DNA from: Prochlorococcus sp. AG-347-J22
GTDB lineage: Bacteria > Cyanobacteriota > Cyanobacteriia > PCC-6307 > Cyanobiaceae
NCBI GenBank assembly: GCA_003279005.1
Contig: QCBY01000006.1
Coordinates: 16,725-80,724 of the forward strand
Length of the DNA: 64,000 bases
Direction of reading: 5' to 3'
Part shown: piece by piece, positions 39,297 through 47,932 of the stretch
Numbering within the stretch: position 1 is the first letter of the stretch
How the letters are laid out: the number at the start of each line of letters is the position of its first letter
Translations under genes and position numbers: made by a program
The notes under the pieces: generated by a model
The model's database searches: none
What the model was told of the DNA's origin: nothing
Seen by the model: only the letters and a program-made list of their open reading frames with translations

Positions 39297-39818
39297 TTAA
39301 GATTTAATTATTCCAAATAGGTTTAGCATTTTTACAATTAAAGGCAGAATTAGCAGTACAGTAATCAACCTTACTGCATGAAGAGTTGCAACTGCTGGTC
39401 CCACTCCATATTCTGAACCAACTAAACTCATGCCACTTATTCCTCCTGGAGCAGCACCAAGAATTGTAGTAATTATATCCACTTTAAGTAATCGGCTTGT
39501 CCACAAACCAATTGCTAAACCAGTTAGTACCAGAGTAAAGGTTATTAGAATTGCAGGCTTCCATAAAGTTTGTAATTCAACTAACGAGTTCTTTGTAAGG
39601 CTAGTTCCAATAACGGTTCCAATACCAATTTCTAATAAGGTTCTTGTACCGATTGGCCATGTGGCAGGTTCAATTTTCCCACTGATACTTAAAATACTTG
39701 CACCTATGAGTGCCCCTGCTAAAGGAGCGGCAGGTATTCCTGTTTTTAGAGCTAATGCTCCGAAGGTAGCACCAGCAATTAAATAATAAATAAGATTAAT
39801 ATTTGACATAAAATTCAT
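39297..39818 (-). CDS. AbrB-family membrane protein, half length
   Basis: 173 aa, almost wholly hydrophobic, with five to six transmembrane segments. It matches the AbrB (ammonia monooxygenase-like) repeat: GIPAAPLAGALIGASI, LLEIGIGTVIGTSL and GAAPGGISGMSLVGSEYG. Family proteins usually carry two copies (about 340 aa); here only one is present, so it may act as a dimer. The name does not imply ammonia oxidation. Transport function is unproven. Confidence 0.82.
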   Translation of the reverse strand: MNFMSNINLIYYLIAGATFGALALKTGIPAAPLAGALIGASILSISGKIEPATWPIGTRTLLEIGIGTVIGTSLTKNSLVELQTLWKPAILITFTLVLTGLAIGLWTSRLLKVDIITTILGAAPGGISGMSLVGSEYGVGPAVATLHAVRLITVLLILPLIVKMLNLFGIIKS

Positions 39819-40045
39819 AACTGTTTGGACATAATATTAGAAACAATTCGAAAGTTTTGAGTATATGTTCAAAACATGTTTTCATTAAAAATTTTAATGA
39901 CCTCTGAGAAATTTTAAAAATTTTATCCTAAATGAAAAAATTAATTAAATATTAGTATATTTATACTACTTTATAGTATTAGAATGTTTCTAAGATTTTA
40001 TAAAAAACCGATAGTTTTAAAATTAGTTTTATTTTTTGCTGCATA

Positions 40046-40288
40046 ATGGGCCTCTTAGTTGGCATAATATTAAGTAAAGAACTATTTGCTATGGCTTCAC
40101 AAATTTCTTATAAAAATAATAAAAACCCAATCAGAAAGAAATTATCTTTTTTTGAAGGTGGGCATCAACTGGAAAAATTAGAATTTGCACTTGCAGTCGC
40201 TCAAACCCAAGGTGATAAAGAAAAATCAGTATCTTTAAGAAAAAAGATAGTTGAATTAGGTGGAAACGTCGAAGAACCTGGAACTTAA
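40046..40288 (+). CDS. Small conserved hypothetical protein
   Basis: Up to 80 aa. The first 15 residues are hydrophobic (MGLLVGIILSKELFAM); the rest is soluble, with FEGGHQLEKLEFALAVAQTQGDKEKSVSLRKKIVELGG forming two helices. An ATG at 40091 would give a shorter cytosolic form (MASQISYKN). It ends 1 bp before the convergent aminotransferase. I cannot assign a function. Confidence 0.65.
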   Translation: MGLLVGIILSKELFAMASQISYKNNKNPIRKKLSFFEGGHQLEKLEFALAVAQTQGDKEKSVSLRKKIVELGGNVEEPGT

Positions 40289-40289
40289 A

Positions 40290-41453
40290 TCAAATTTCTT
40301 TTAGATGGAATGAAGCTACTTTTAATGCTTCGCCTACAAGATCAGCTGAAATTTCATTTAGCTCTACTAATGTATTTCCAATTGCCGCTATTACTGAAAT
40401 AATGTCTCTATCGTTTATATAACCTAGGTGCCCTACTCTAATTATTTTGCCTTTTAGGTGATCTTGTCCTCCAGCCAACAAAATATCATATTTATTTTTT
40501 ATTTTTTTTCTAAATTCTTCAGCATCAATATTATCTGTTTTTATTGCGGTAACTGAGGGACTTAAATGTTTTTCATCAGCAAATAATTTGAGATTAAGAG
40601 CTTTAGCAGCCTCACTAACTGCTAATTTATGTTTTCTATGTCTTTTAAAAATTGAATTAAAGCCTTCATCTTTCATCATTTTTAAAGCCTCATCTAAGGC
40701 AAAAACTAAATTGACTGCTGGAGTGTAGGGATTGCTATTGTTTATGAGATTTTTTTTATATGATTTTAAATTTAAGTAGAATTTAGGTAAATTAGATTCC
40801 TCTGATGCTTTCCATGCTTTTTGACTCATAGAAACAAAGCTTAATCCTGGAGGTATCATATATCCTTTTTGAGATCCTGATGCAACAATATCTAGGTCCC
40901 ATTCATCTACCGGAACACTACAAGCACCAATACTTGTTACGCAATCAATAATTGATAAAGCTTTTTCATGATTACGAATATGAGAACTTATGCTTTTTAA
41001 ATCATTAATTACTCCTGTTGAGGTTTCTGAATGTGTAAGGATAACTGCTTTTATTTCTTTTTTTTCGTCTTTTTCTAAAATTGTTTTGAAATTTTCTGGA
41101 TTAAGTGGGGTGCCCCATTCCGATTCAATTTTAATAACTTCTAATCCAAATTCTTGTGCCACTTTTACCCATCTTTGTCCAAATTTTCCATTCTCGCCAC
41201 AAATAACTTTGTCTCCTTTGCTTAGTGTATTGATTATTCCTGCTTCCATCGCAGCAGTTCCACTACCCGTTATTGTTAAAACATCATTTTCGGTCTGATG
41301 TAACCATTTTAGATTTTTGGTGGTGATTTCAACAAGATCTTGAAACTCTTTACTTCTATGGCCTATTGGATGTCTTCCTAATGCTTCTAAAACTCTCTCT
41401 GGAACAGGTGTCGGTCCTGGTATCATCAATGATAATTTTTGTTGTATAGCCAC
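40290..41453 (-). CDS. Class V aminotransferase (serine/alanine-glyoxylate type)
   Basis: PLP aminotransferase, 387 aa. N-terminal LMIPGPTPVPERVLEALGRHPIGHRS, the typical opening of alanine/serine-glyoxylate aminotransferases, then TGSGTAAMEAGI and the PLP lysine in SGSQKGYMIPPGLSF near residue 195. In cyanobacteria it probably serves photorespiratory glyoxylate. It has often been labelled soluble hydrogenase small subunit, a historical misnomer. Confidence 0.93.
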   Translation of the reverse strand: MAIQQKLSLMIPGPTPVPERVLEALGRHPIGHRSKEFQDLVEITTKNLKWLHQTENDVLTITGSGTAAMEAGIINTLSKGDKVICGENGKFGQRWVKVAQEFGLEVIKIESEWGTPLNPENFKTILEKDEKKEIKAVILTHSETSTGVINDLKSISSHIRNHEKALSIIDCVTSIGACSVPVDEWDLDIVASGSQKGYMIPPGLSFVSMSQKAWKASEESNLPKFYLNLKSYKKNLINNSNPYTPAVNLVFALDEALKMMKDEGFNSIFKRHRKHKLAVSEAAKALNLKLFADEKHLSPSVTAIKTDNIDAEEFRKKIKNKYDILLAGGQDHLKGKIIRVGHLGYINDRDIISVIAAIGNTLVELNEISADLVGEALKVASFHLKEI

Positions 41454-41513
41454 TTTTTAATTGATAGTTCATTCTAAGATTAGTAGCCATGAGATATTTT
41501 TCAATTACTTGAT

Positions 41514-42632
41514 TTGAAAAAAGGATTTTCTTTACCTTTATGGGTAACTGTGGCTGCTAAGTCTGCAGTAAAAAAACTAATAGGATTACCATTTGAAGAT
41601 TATGAATTAATTAAAATTCCCGAAGAAAATAATCCAAAAAAAATTAAGGTTCATTCAGCTGGACTAATTCAGGGAGAGACTCATGCCCTTGGAGTTTCTT
41701 TCGTAGATTCTGGTTTAGATCTTGACATAACGCAGAATTTAGAAATATGGACAATAGTTTGTTTTGAAAAGACTTATAAGAAAAGTAAGAAGTCATTAGA
41801 TCTAATAAATATTATTCCTGGTTATGGTGTCGGTATTGATCAAAAAACATCAAAAATATGTATTTCTAATTTTGCCAAAGAAGTCTTAGTCGAAAATCTA
41901 CTTGATATGATTCCGGATGGATACAAGCTTAATTTGGAGATTGTATTACCAAATGGAAAATTTTTGGCTGAGAGAACTAGTAATCAATCATTTGGAATTG
42001 TTGAAGGATTATCAATTATAGGTACTAGTGCAGAAACTTTTTCAAGTGCCTCTCCAGATCAATTGAAAAATGCAAAAGTTCAACTAGAAAAAATAGCTTC
42101 TAGTGAATATTGTGAAACAGTCATTTTTGTGATTGGTGAAAACGGCTTACATCTTGCAAAAAGTTGTAATATAGAATTTCCCATCATTAAAGTAGGGAAT
42201 TGGATTGGACCATTATTGGTTGATGCTGCATTAAAAAAAATAAAAAGGGTAATCCTCTTTGGTTATCATGGCAAATTAATAAAATTAGCTGGAGGAATTT
42301 TTCATACTCATAATCATTTAGCTGATGCCAGGATAGAAATTCTAGTTTATCTAGCTGTTAAAGAAGAATTACCAATAGAGATAATAAAAAAATTGTCTCT
42401 AAAAAATACTGTTGAAGATGCATTGTTGCTTCTTGAAAGTTTTAGTCTTTCTTCTGCAAATAAATTATGGAATAGTTTGGCAGATAGCGTTGAAAATCGT
42501 TCTGTAGAATATCTGAAAAGATATATTAAAACAGATATGAAGGTTGCAGCAGTTATTTTTGATAAACAAAGAAAAATACGTTGGTCGGGTAATAATGGAA
42601 AAAATTATATTTCTTTATTCAAAGGTTTCTAA
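41514..42632 (+). CDS. cbiD: Cobalt-precorrin-5B C1-methyltransferase
   Basis: Anaerobic-route cobalamin synthesis, methylating C1 of the corrin ring. CbiD marks: LPLWVTVAAKSAVKKL near the start, NIIPGYGVGIDQKT, VEGLSIIGTSAETFS, and FGYHGKLIKLAGGIFHTHNHLADAR. 372 aa from TTG 41514. Prochlorococcus makes pseudocobalamin, and queG in this window uses a cobamide. The guaA ATG lies 48 bp downstream. Confidence 0.94.
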   Translation: MKKGFSLPLWVTVAAKSAVKKLIGLPFEDYELIKIPEENNPKKIKVHSAGLIQGETHALGVSFVDSGLDLDITQNLEIWTIVCFEKTYKKSKKSLDLINIIPGYGVGIDQKTSKICISNFAKEVLVENLLDMIPDGYKLNLEIVLPNGKFLAERTSNQSFGIVEGLSIIGTSAETFSSASPDQLKNAKVQLEKIASSEYCETVIFVIGENGLHLAKSCNIEFPIIKVGNWIGPLLVDAALKKIKRVILFGYHGKLIKLAGGIFHTHNHLADARIEILVYLAVKEELPIEIIKKLSLKNTVEDALLLLESFSLSSANKLWNSLADSVENRSVEYLKRYIKTDMKVAAVIFDKQRKIRWSGNNGKNYISLFKGF

Positions 42633-42680
42633 TTTGAAGTGGTTTATGTTTTTGCAAATAATTTGAGGTAACTTTTATAC

Positions 42681-44267
42681 ATGGGAAAAAAATTACTAAA
42701 AAAAGAGAGAGATCCCTCAATATTAATATTGGATTTTGGGTCTCAATATTCTGAATTGATTGCAAGAAGAATAAGAGAAGCTAATGTATTTTCTCTAGTA
42801 GTAAGTAACTTTATTTCTTTTAATGATATTCAGGACATAAATCCTCAAGGGATTATTTTAAGTGGCGGCCCAAATTCTGTATATGAAGACAATGCGCCTA
42901 AATGTGATCAGAAGATTTTTAATTCAGGTATTCCAGTTTTGGGTATATGTTACGGAATGCAATTAATGGTTAAAGAGTTAGGGGGTAACGTTATTTCAGC
43001 AATTAATAAAGCTGAATATGGCAGGGCCCCAATTAATATTGATTTCGAAAGTGAATTACTTTCTAGTGTTAAAGATAAATCTATAATGTGGATGAGTCAT
43101 GGAGATTCTATAAATAACTTACCAGAGGGTTTTATTAAAATTGCTCATACAGAAAATACACTTCATGCTGCAATATCAAATAGAGAAAAAAAATTATATG
43201 GTGTTCAATTTCATCCCGAAGTTATTCATTCAGAATTTGGAATGACGGTAATTAAAAACTTTGTTTATTCTATTTCCAAATGTAAGGCAGATTGGACTAC
43301 TGAAACTTTTTTAGAAGAAACAATTCCAAGAATTAAGGAACAAGTAGGCGATAAGAGAGTTTTACTCGCACTTTCTGGCGGAGTAGATTCATCCACTCTT
43401 GCCTTTCTTTTGAATAAATCTATAGGCAATCAGCTTACATGTATGTTTATAGATCAAGGTTTTATGAGAAAAGGTGAACCTGAATTCTTAATGGAATTTT
43501 TTGATAAAAAATTTCATATAAAAGTTGAATACATCAATGCTAGGGAAAGATTTATTCATAAATTAAAAGGAGTAACCGATCCAGAAGAAAAACGTAAGAT
43601 TATTGGTGGAGAATTTATTAGAGTTTTTGAAGAGGAGAGTAATAGATTAGGTCCTTTTCAATATTTGGCTCAAGGAACTCTTTATCCAGATGTTATTGAA
43701 AGTGCTGGAACTAATTTAGATCCGAAGACTGGTGAGCGAATTGCTGTAAAAATAAAAAGTCATCATAATGTGGGTGGTTTGCCAAAAGATTTGCAATTTA
43801 AATTAGTTGAACCATTAAGGAAACTTTTCAAAGACGAGGTTAGAAAACTAGGAAAGGCTCTTGGATTGCCTGATGAAATTATTCAAAGACATCCATTCCC
43901 AGGTCCTGGTTTAGCAATAAGAATTTTAGGTGCAGTTTCTAATGAAAAACTAAACTGTTTGAGAGAGGCAGACTGGATAGTAAGAGATGAAATAAAAAAA
44001 GCAGGACTTTACAATGATATTTGGCAAGCATTTGCTGTCCTTTTACCTGTAAAAACTGTTGGGGTAATGGGAGATAAAAGAACTTATGCTTGGCCAGTAG
44101 TTTTAAGATGCGTATCAAGTGAAGATGGTATGACAGCAGATTGGTCAAAAATTCCATACGAGACTTTAGAGAGAATTTCTAACAGAATCGTTAACGAAGT
44201 AGCTCAAGTAAATAGAGTTGTTTTCGATATTACTAGTAAGCCTCCAGGAACAATTGAGTGGGAGTAA
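42681..44267 (+). CDS. guaA: GMP synthase (glutamine-hydrolysing)
   Basis: Converts XMP to GMP. The glutaminase domain shows [24 protein letters not shown] with the nucleophile cysteine (about residue 94) and VQFHPEV; the synthetase domain shows the P-loop [10 protein letters not shown] near 230 and the C-terminal dimer region ending KPPGTIEWE. 528 aa. It is followed by a 272-bp gap with inverted repeats and then the accessory block. Confidence 0.97.
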   Translation: MGKKLLKKERDPSILILDFGSQYSELIARRIREANVFSLVVSNFISFNDIQDINPQGIILSGGPNSVYEDNAPKCDQKIFNSGIPVLGICYGMQLMVKELGGNVISAINKAEYGRAPINIDFESELLSSVKDKSIMWMSHGDSINNLPEGFIKIAHTENTLHAAISNREKKLYGVQFHPEVIHSEFGMTVIKNFVYSISKCKADWTTETFLEETIPRIKEQVGDKRVLLALSGGVDSSTLAFLLNKSIGNQLTCMFIDQGFMRKGEPEFLMEFFDKKFHIKVEYINARERFIHKLKGVTDPEEKRKIIGGEFIRVFEEESNRLGPFQYLAQGTLYPDVIESAGTNLDPKTGERIAVKIKSHHNVGGLPKDLQFKLVEPLRKLFKDEVRKLGKALGLPDEIIQRHPFPGPGLAIRILGAVSNEKLNCLREADWIVRDEIKKAGLYNDIWQAFAVLLPVKTVGVMGDKRTYAWPVVLRCVSSEDGMTADWSKIPYETLERISNRIVNEVAQVNRVVFDITSKPPGTIEWE

Positions 44268-44336
44268 AAAATAGGTTATAAACCTTGTTATAGTTTCAAA
44301 AAGTTGGTTACACGTGAGGGTAAAATCTCATCTCTA

Positions 44337-44367
44337 TAGAGAAATTGTAAAGAATTAAATTTCTCTA
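44337..44367. repeat. Perfect 10-bp inverted repeat downstream of guaA
   Basis: TAGAGAAATT (44337-44346) and AATTTCTCTA (44358-44367) are exact reverse complements around an 11-nt loop. It lies 70 bp after the guaA stop and is followed by CACCTTTTATT. It could be a guaA transcript end or part of a small RNA; the T-tract is poor. Confidence 0.45.
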
Positions 44368-44486
44368 CACCTTTTATTCAAGATTTTCAATTTGTCTATG
44401 CTTCTAGTAATGTAGTGTTTCTGATTCTTCTGGAGGGAAATAGGTTTTGTCATTATTACTTTTTTTTCTTTCTAAAATATTTTTCT

Positions 44487-44516
44487 GATGGATTTAATCC
44501 ATCCTGTTTTTTGAAG
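44487..44516 (+). terminator. Candidate terminator-like hairpin in the guaA downstream gap
   Basis: GATGGAT (44487-44493), TTA loop, ATCCATC (44497-44503), then CTGTTTTTTG. Stem and T-run fit an intrinsic terminator for plus-strand transcription from guaA, but it is 220 bp after the stop, so a non-coding transcript may lie between. Confidence 0.35.
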
Positions 44517-44539
44517 GAGATTTCGATAACTTTAATAAA

Positions 44540-44857
44540 TTAGTTTTTTATTTTTTTAATTTTTTCTAAATTCCATTTATCAAATATTAATTTCATTTCT
44601 CTTTCGTAGAAGCTTACTTTCTTTGAGAAAGGTAGTGCTTGAATAATTACCCCAAAGGGAAATTTAAAAAAAGAAGAAACATAAACAATATAAAACTCGA
44701 TGAAGGAAGGTTTTTCAGGAAGAGGTAAATTTTTTAAATATGCCCAATCAATGCATGGTTTTAGTTGCTTATCACTAGCAGCAATATTTCTTCTACATCT
44801 CCAGTAAGAGAATAGATAAATGCCAATAAAAATCGGTAGTGGAAGGAGTCGCAACAT
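44540..44857 (-). CDS. Small membrane-associated hypothetical protein
   Basis: 105 aa. A hydrophobic N-terminus (LLPLPIFIGIYLFSYW, about residues 3-19) is followed by RCRRN, a topology signal keeping the rest in the cytosol, then a second amphipathic stretch FIEFYIVYVSSFFKFPFG. The Lys-rich C-terminus ends KIKKIKN. No family recognised. It lies alone between guaA and the acyltransferase, with gaps of over 200 bp on both sides. Confidence 0.6.
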   Translation of the reverse strand: MLRLLPLPIFIGIYLFSYWRCRRNIAASDKQLKPCIDWAYLKNLPLPEKPSFIEFYIVYVSSFFKFPFGVIIQALPFSKKVSFYEREMKLIFDKWNLEKIKKIKN

Positions 44858-45062
44858 TAAATATCAAGGACTAATTTTCTTCTCATTGATCCATATTAAA
44901 GTGATACTTTAGATTTTATGAAAATTCTTGATGAAATTCTAAAACATCACCTTTTGACCTACTATTAGTAGTATATTTGCGCCAATATTAATGATTGAGG
45001 AAGAGGAGTGAGAATAATAAGTAATACACCGGTAATTGTTTCATTCATATTTTTAAAGTTTA
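44858..45062. other. Non-coding gap, accessory block
   Basis: 205 bp without an ORF. A short perfect palindrome CTACTA-T-TAGTAG sits at 44959-44971. Nothing else recognised. Confidence 0.4.
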
Positions 45063-46901
45063 TTAATTTGATTGAATAATAGTCTCAAAAGTTTTGCTAA
45101 GTTTCATTGCACCATAAGAACTGAGATGATGGGTATCTATGAACATAAACTCATTTTGATCATGATTTTTACAGTAAGTATCTGGGCAAAGTACTGAAAA
45201 AGCATCAAGATAGTTAACTTGTGGATTTGCTAGGAGAAACTTTTCGATTTTGCGAATGGGCAGATTATAAGACGTAAACCATTCTTTCTTACTTACTTCT
45301 GCAAAACAAAGTTTAGATATAGCCCAGGAGGGACGGTACCATTCTTTTTGGCAAGTATATCCGTCTTTCACTTTTTGAAAACTTGGAGTAGGTGAAATTA
45401 GAATGAATTTTATTCCAATATTTTGCGTTTGTTGAATGAAAGTTGTATATTGTTTGGTCCAGTCCTGACCTTCTTTGAAGTACTTGTCTATATATGCTGC
45501 AAAAATGATAATGTCTCCTTTTTTGAATTTGTTTTTATATTTTCTCAGAGAAGCAAGTATATACTCTTCCCTATCTTTGTTCAATAGTTTTAGTTTGCTC
45601 CCTTGTGGGTGCATAATAAAATTGAATTTTCTTTTTTCTGCTAGATATGTCATTACTGATCCATACTGACCAGCATGACTATCACCTATAAGATAAATTG
45701 TTGGAAGGGTTATGCTGTGGATGATTTTGGTACTCTTATATATTTTCATATTCCACTTATTGAATTGCCCTCCGATAAATAATTTTCCTTTCAAAGGTTC
45801 TACAAGAGCAATAATACTGCTCGAAAGGATCAATATTACCCCTCCTCCAAAGACGATTGTTTTCCATCGTTTCCCAAACCAAGATCTTTTTCTTAGTGGA
45901 ATCTCAATCAATCGATAAGAACCAACTGCCAAACCAAATATTAACGCTAATTGAAATGGTATTGTCCACCAATGGACCCCAATTGTCCAGCGACTGATTG
46001 AAAGAACGCCCCAGTGCCACAGGTAAAGAGAATAAGAGATCAGACCTATATAAATGACTTTAGGATTTGTGAAAATTTTATATGCCGCTGTTTGTTTTTT
46101 CAATGAACCAATCATAAGTAAAGTAAGAGCAACTACTGAAACTGTAGATACTGTTGCCAGAGAGATTGGTAAATGCATTATTGTGATTATCAATGCAAGT
46201 ACTAAAAGAGGAGGAACCTTTGCTAGTAGATTTTCTATAGATGGTATTTTTTGAAATCCAATAAAGAGCAAACATCCTGATGCCATCTCCCAGAATCTTG
46301 TTGGCATTAGGAAATATGCTGCTGATTGGTTAATTGGATAGAGGTACAGGAAACTAATCAATGAAGCAATAGCGAGTGATCCAACTATCAAAAAAAGGTT
46401 TCGGGCTCCTTTTTTGGTTTGTGTTCCAAATCCAGAAAACCAAATTAGAAATGGGAACAGGATGTAAAACTGTTCTTCGACTCCAAGTGACCAAGTGTGT
46501 GTGAATACATTTAGTTCTGTTGATTGGGCAAAGTAATCTGTTGATCGATCGAGGAGGTAAAGATTAGATAGGCCAAACAAAGAAGTTAGACCTGTCCATA
46601 AAGAAAAATATGGATTTGCTTCGAATAAGCAGATAGCAATACTTGTGATAAAAACAAAAAATGATAGTGTTGGCAATAATCGCTTTATTCTCCGTTCATA
46701 AAATCCACTTATAAAATCCTTGAAGTTTTTACTCTGTCTTTGATAAAGAGATGAAGTTATGACAAATCCTGATATAACAAAAAAGATATCAACACCAAGG
46801 TACCCATTAGGTAGTATTTCTTTGTTGAGGTGGTTTATGATAACAACGATTACTGCAAATGCTCTTAGACCATCAATCTCTGGACGATATCGACTTTTCA
46901 T
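45063..46901 (-). CDS. Acyltransferase-3 with C-terminal SGNH domain (OafA/YrhL-like)
   Basis: 612 aa. Residues 1-370 are a polytopic membrane acyltransferase-3 domain: YRPEIDGLRAFAVIVVIINH with the family RxxH-type start, GVDIFFVISGFVI, RRIKRLLPTL and FTHTWSLGVEEQFYILFP. Residues about 395-612 are an SGNH esterase-like domain with GDSH near 405 and DTHH near 587. Such fusions O-acetylate lipopolysaccharide or other surface glycans. In picocyanobacteria these are typical of variable, phage-pressured surface loci. No other glycan gene is fused or overlapping. Confidence 0.94.
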   Translation of the reverse strand: MKSRYRPEIDGLRAFAVIVVIINHLNKEILPNGYLGVDIFFVISGFVITSSLYQRQSKNFKDFISGFYERRIKRLLPTLSFFVFITSIAICLFEANPYFSLWTGLTSLFGLSNLYLLDRSTDYFAQSTELNVFTHTWSLGVEEQFYILFPFLIWFSGFGTQTKKGARNLFLIVGSLAIASLISFLYLYPINQSAAYFLMPTRFWEMASGCLLFIGFQKIPSIENLLAKVPPLLVLALIITIMHLPISLATVSTVSVVALTLLMIGSLKKQTAAYKIFTNPKVIYIGLISYSLYLWHWGVLSISRWTIGVHWWTIPFQLALIFGLAVGSYRLIEIPLRKRSWFGKRWKTIVFGGGVILILSSSIIALVEPLKGKLFIGGQFNKWNMKIYKSTKIIHSITLPTIYLIGDSHAGQYGSVMTYLAEKRKFNFIMHPQGSKLKLLNKDREEYILASLRKYKNKFKKGDIIIFAAYIDKYFKEGQDWTKQYTTFIQQTQNIGIKFILISPTPSFQKVKDGYTCQKEWYRPSWAISKLCFAEVSKKEWFTSYNLPIRKIEKFLLANPQVNYLDAFSVLCPDTYCKNHDQNEFMFIDTHHLSSYGAMKLSKTFETIIQSN

Positions 46902-47013
46902 TAAAAATCTACTTCCATTGGTATTTCTTAAGTTGAATTCTTTATGTTATGTTTTTTGGCGGTTTCTCGCAAGTTTATCTTGTTAAAATTAACGTTATAA
47001 CTACGATTTTTAA

Positions 47014-47034
47014 TATCAGTTTGTCGTCAGTTTG
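47014..47034 (+). repeat. Left copy of a 21-bp direct repeat flanking the Nudix gene
   Basis: Core AGTTTGTCGTCAGTTTG (47018-47034), preceded by TATC. The right copy at 47634-47654 matches 19 of 21 positions. Each copy itself contains the word AGTTTG twice, 11 bp apart. The pair is exactly 620 bp apart and encloses only the Nudix gene and its flanks, like the ends of a small cassette. Confidence 0.75.
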
Positions 47035-47093
47035 TTTTAGTACTTTGGAAATTTTTTTATAGAGAAATCATATATTAGTTTTTGAATGTTTGT

Positions 47094-47531
47094 TTATTTA
47101 GAAATAAAATTGTTGAAAAATGTGGTTTGTTTTATTAGTTCTTCTGGAATATATTCTGACCAAATAAAATTATTATGTTGCTCATCAAGCACGGGATTGA
47201 ACATTTCTTTGACCGAAATATGAAATAATAAAGTTGGAGTGTGAGTTGCTCTTGAGTTTTGTTTATCAGGAAAAAAATAATTAGAAAATCCTATTTCTCT
47301 AAAATTTGAAAAGTATCTACCAATTTCTCTTTCTTGTATTCTTTTTGCGGCATGTGTAATTTTTTCTTTAAACATTAATCTTCCTCCAATAACCCAATAT
47401 AAATTTTTAAGAGGTTCCTCTTTTCTTTTGATTAGTAAATATCTGTTTTGAAACGATATTAGAAAATCTATACAAAAAATTGGTATTGACTTCATTATTC
47501 TTTGATACGCTTCCTCTGGTAAATAATCCAT
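47094..47531 (-). CDS. Nudix protein, GDP-mannose mannosyl hydrolase-like
   Basis: 145 aa. The Nudix region reads GGRLMFKEKITHAAKRI then EREIG, keeping the G-x5-E-x7-R spacing but lacking the Glu after Arg. This deviation is the hallmark of GDP-mannose mannosyl hydrolases (Gmm), and the flanking pieces also fit: IPIFCIDFLISFQNRYLLIKR before, and DEQHNNFIW near residue 117. Gmm hydrolyses GDP-mannose or GDP-glucose and is often in surface-sugar loci, consistent with the acyltransferase next door. No GDP-sugar synthesis gene is present here. The gene lies between two 21-bp direct repeats. Confidence 0.85.
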   Translation of the reverse strand: MDYLPEEAYQRIMKSIPIFCIDFLISFQNRYLLIKRKEEPLKNLYWVIGGRLMFKEKITHAAKRIQEREIGRYFSNFREIGFSNYFFPDKQNSRATHTPTLLFHISVKEMFNPVLDEQHNNFIWSEYIPEELIKQTTFFNNFISK

Positions 47532-47633
47532 AGATTTATCAAATTCGTGATAAGCAAATATTTAATCTAACTCATTAGGGTTTTTATCTAGAATAAACTC
47601 TATATCATAAGAAATTACGTATAAGGATTTCCG

Positions 47634-47654
47634 TATAAGTTTGTTGTCAGTTTG
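47634..47654 (+). repeat. Right copy of the 21-bp direct repeat flanking the Nudix gene
   Basis: Core AGTTTGTTGTCAGTTTG (47638-47654), preceded by TATA; partner of 47014-47034 with two mismatches. It overlaps the second of two CGTATAAG words, so repeats of different types cluster here, as in recombinase or regulator binding sites. Confidence 0.75.
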
Positions 47655-47673
47655 CCGCCCTAAAAAAAATAAT

Positions 47674-47707
47674 CCACACCTGTTTTATAACAGAAGTTGT
47701 TGTGTGG
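47674..47707. repeat. Nested inverted repeat
   Basis: Outer CCACAC (47674-47679) with GTGTGG (47702-47707); inner CTGTT (47680-47684), TTAT loop, AACAG (47689-47693). The inner hairpin stacks directly on the left outer arm, with an 8-nt bulge on the right. It could be a folded RNA or a protein site; the TCCACAC word also resembles part of a DnaA box. Confidence 0.4.
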
Positions 47708-47783
47708 GAACTATTTAGTGTGAGTAGTTTGGTAGCAATTTTGCTAGTAATAGCAATGGTTGAGTGACTTTTTATAGGTTTTT

Positions 47784-47854
47784 AAAGTGGATTATAGATA
47801 CGATTTTACTGAGGTTTATACCCTCTTCTTGTTATGTGCTTGTCAAGCCACTTT
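47784..47854 (+). ncRNA. Possible tRNA-sized folded element, not a valid tRNA
   Basis: AAAGTGG (47784-47790) pairs perfectly with CCACTTT (47848-47854) to give a 7-bp closing stem around 57 nt. In the middle, GAGG (47811-47814) pairs with CCTC (47822-47825) around a 7-nt loop starting TT, in the place of an anticodon arm. There is no recognisable D-arm, TTCRA loop or 3' CCA. It may be a tRNA remnant, an unrelated small RNA, or chance. Confidence 0.2.
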
Positions 47855-47932
47855 GATACTTGCATAGTTAAGAAATCATAGAGTAGTACTTTTCTATAAA
47901 TATTTTTGCTAGGTGTAGAAATTATTTCTCGA

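Larger units (their letters stand above)
47532..47932. other. 401-bp non-coding stretch with several repeats
   Basis: Longest gene-free stretch in the window. It contains a CGTATAAG direct repeat (47618-47625 and 47632-47639), the right 21-bp repeat (47634-47654), a nested inverted repeat (47674-47707), TAGCAA-TT-TTGCTA (47733-47746), and a 71-nt element closed by a 7-bp stem (47784-47854). GC seems a little higher than in ordinary gaps here. No ORF of note. Confidence 0.6.

Noticed and set aside
47094..47531. Nudix gene as an inactive pseudogene because a catalytic Glu is missing
   Set aside because: The same Glu is naturally absent in GDP-mannose mannosyl hydrolases, and the frame is intact.
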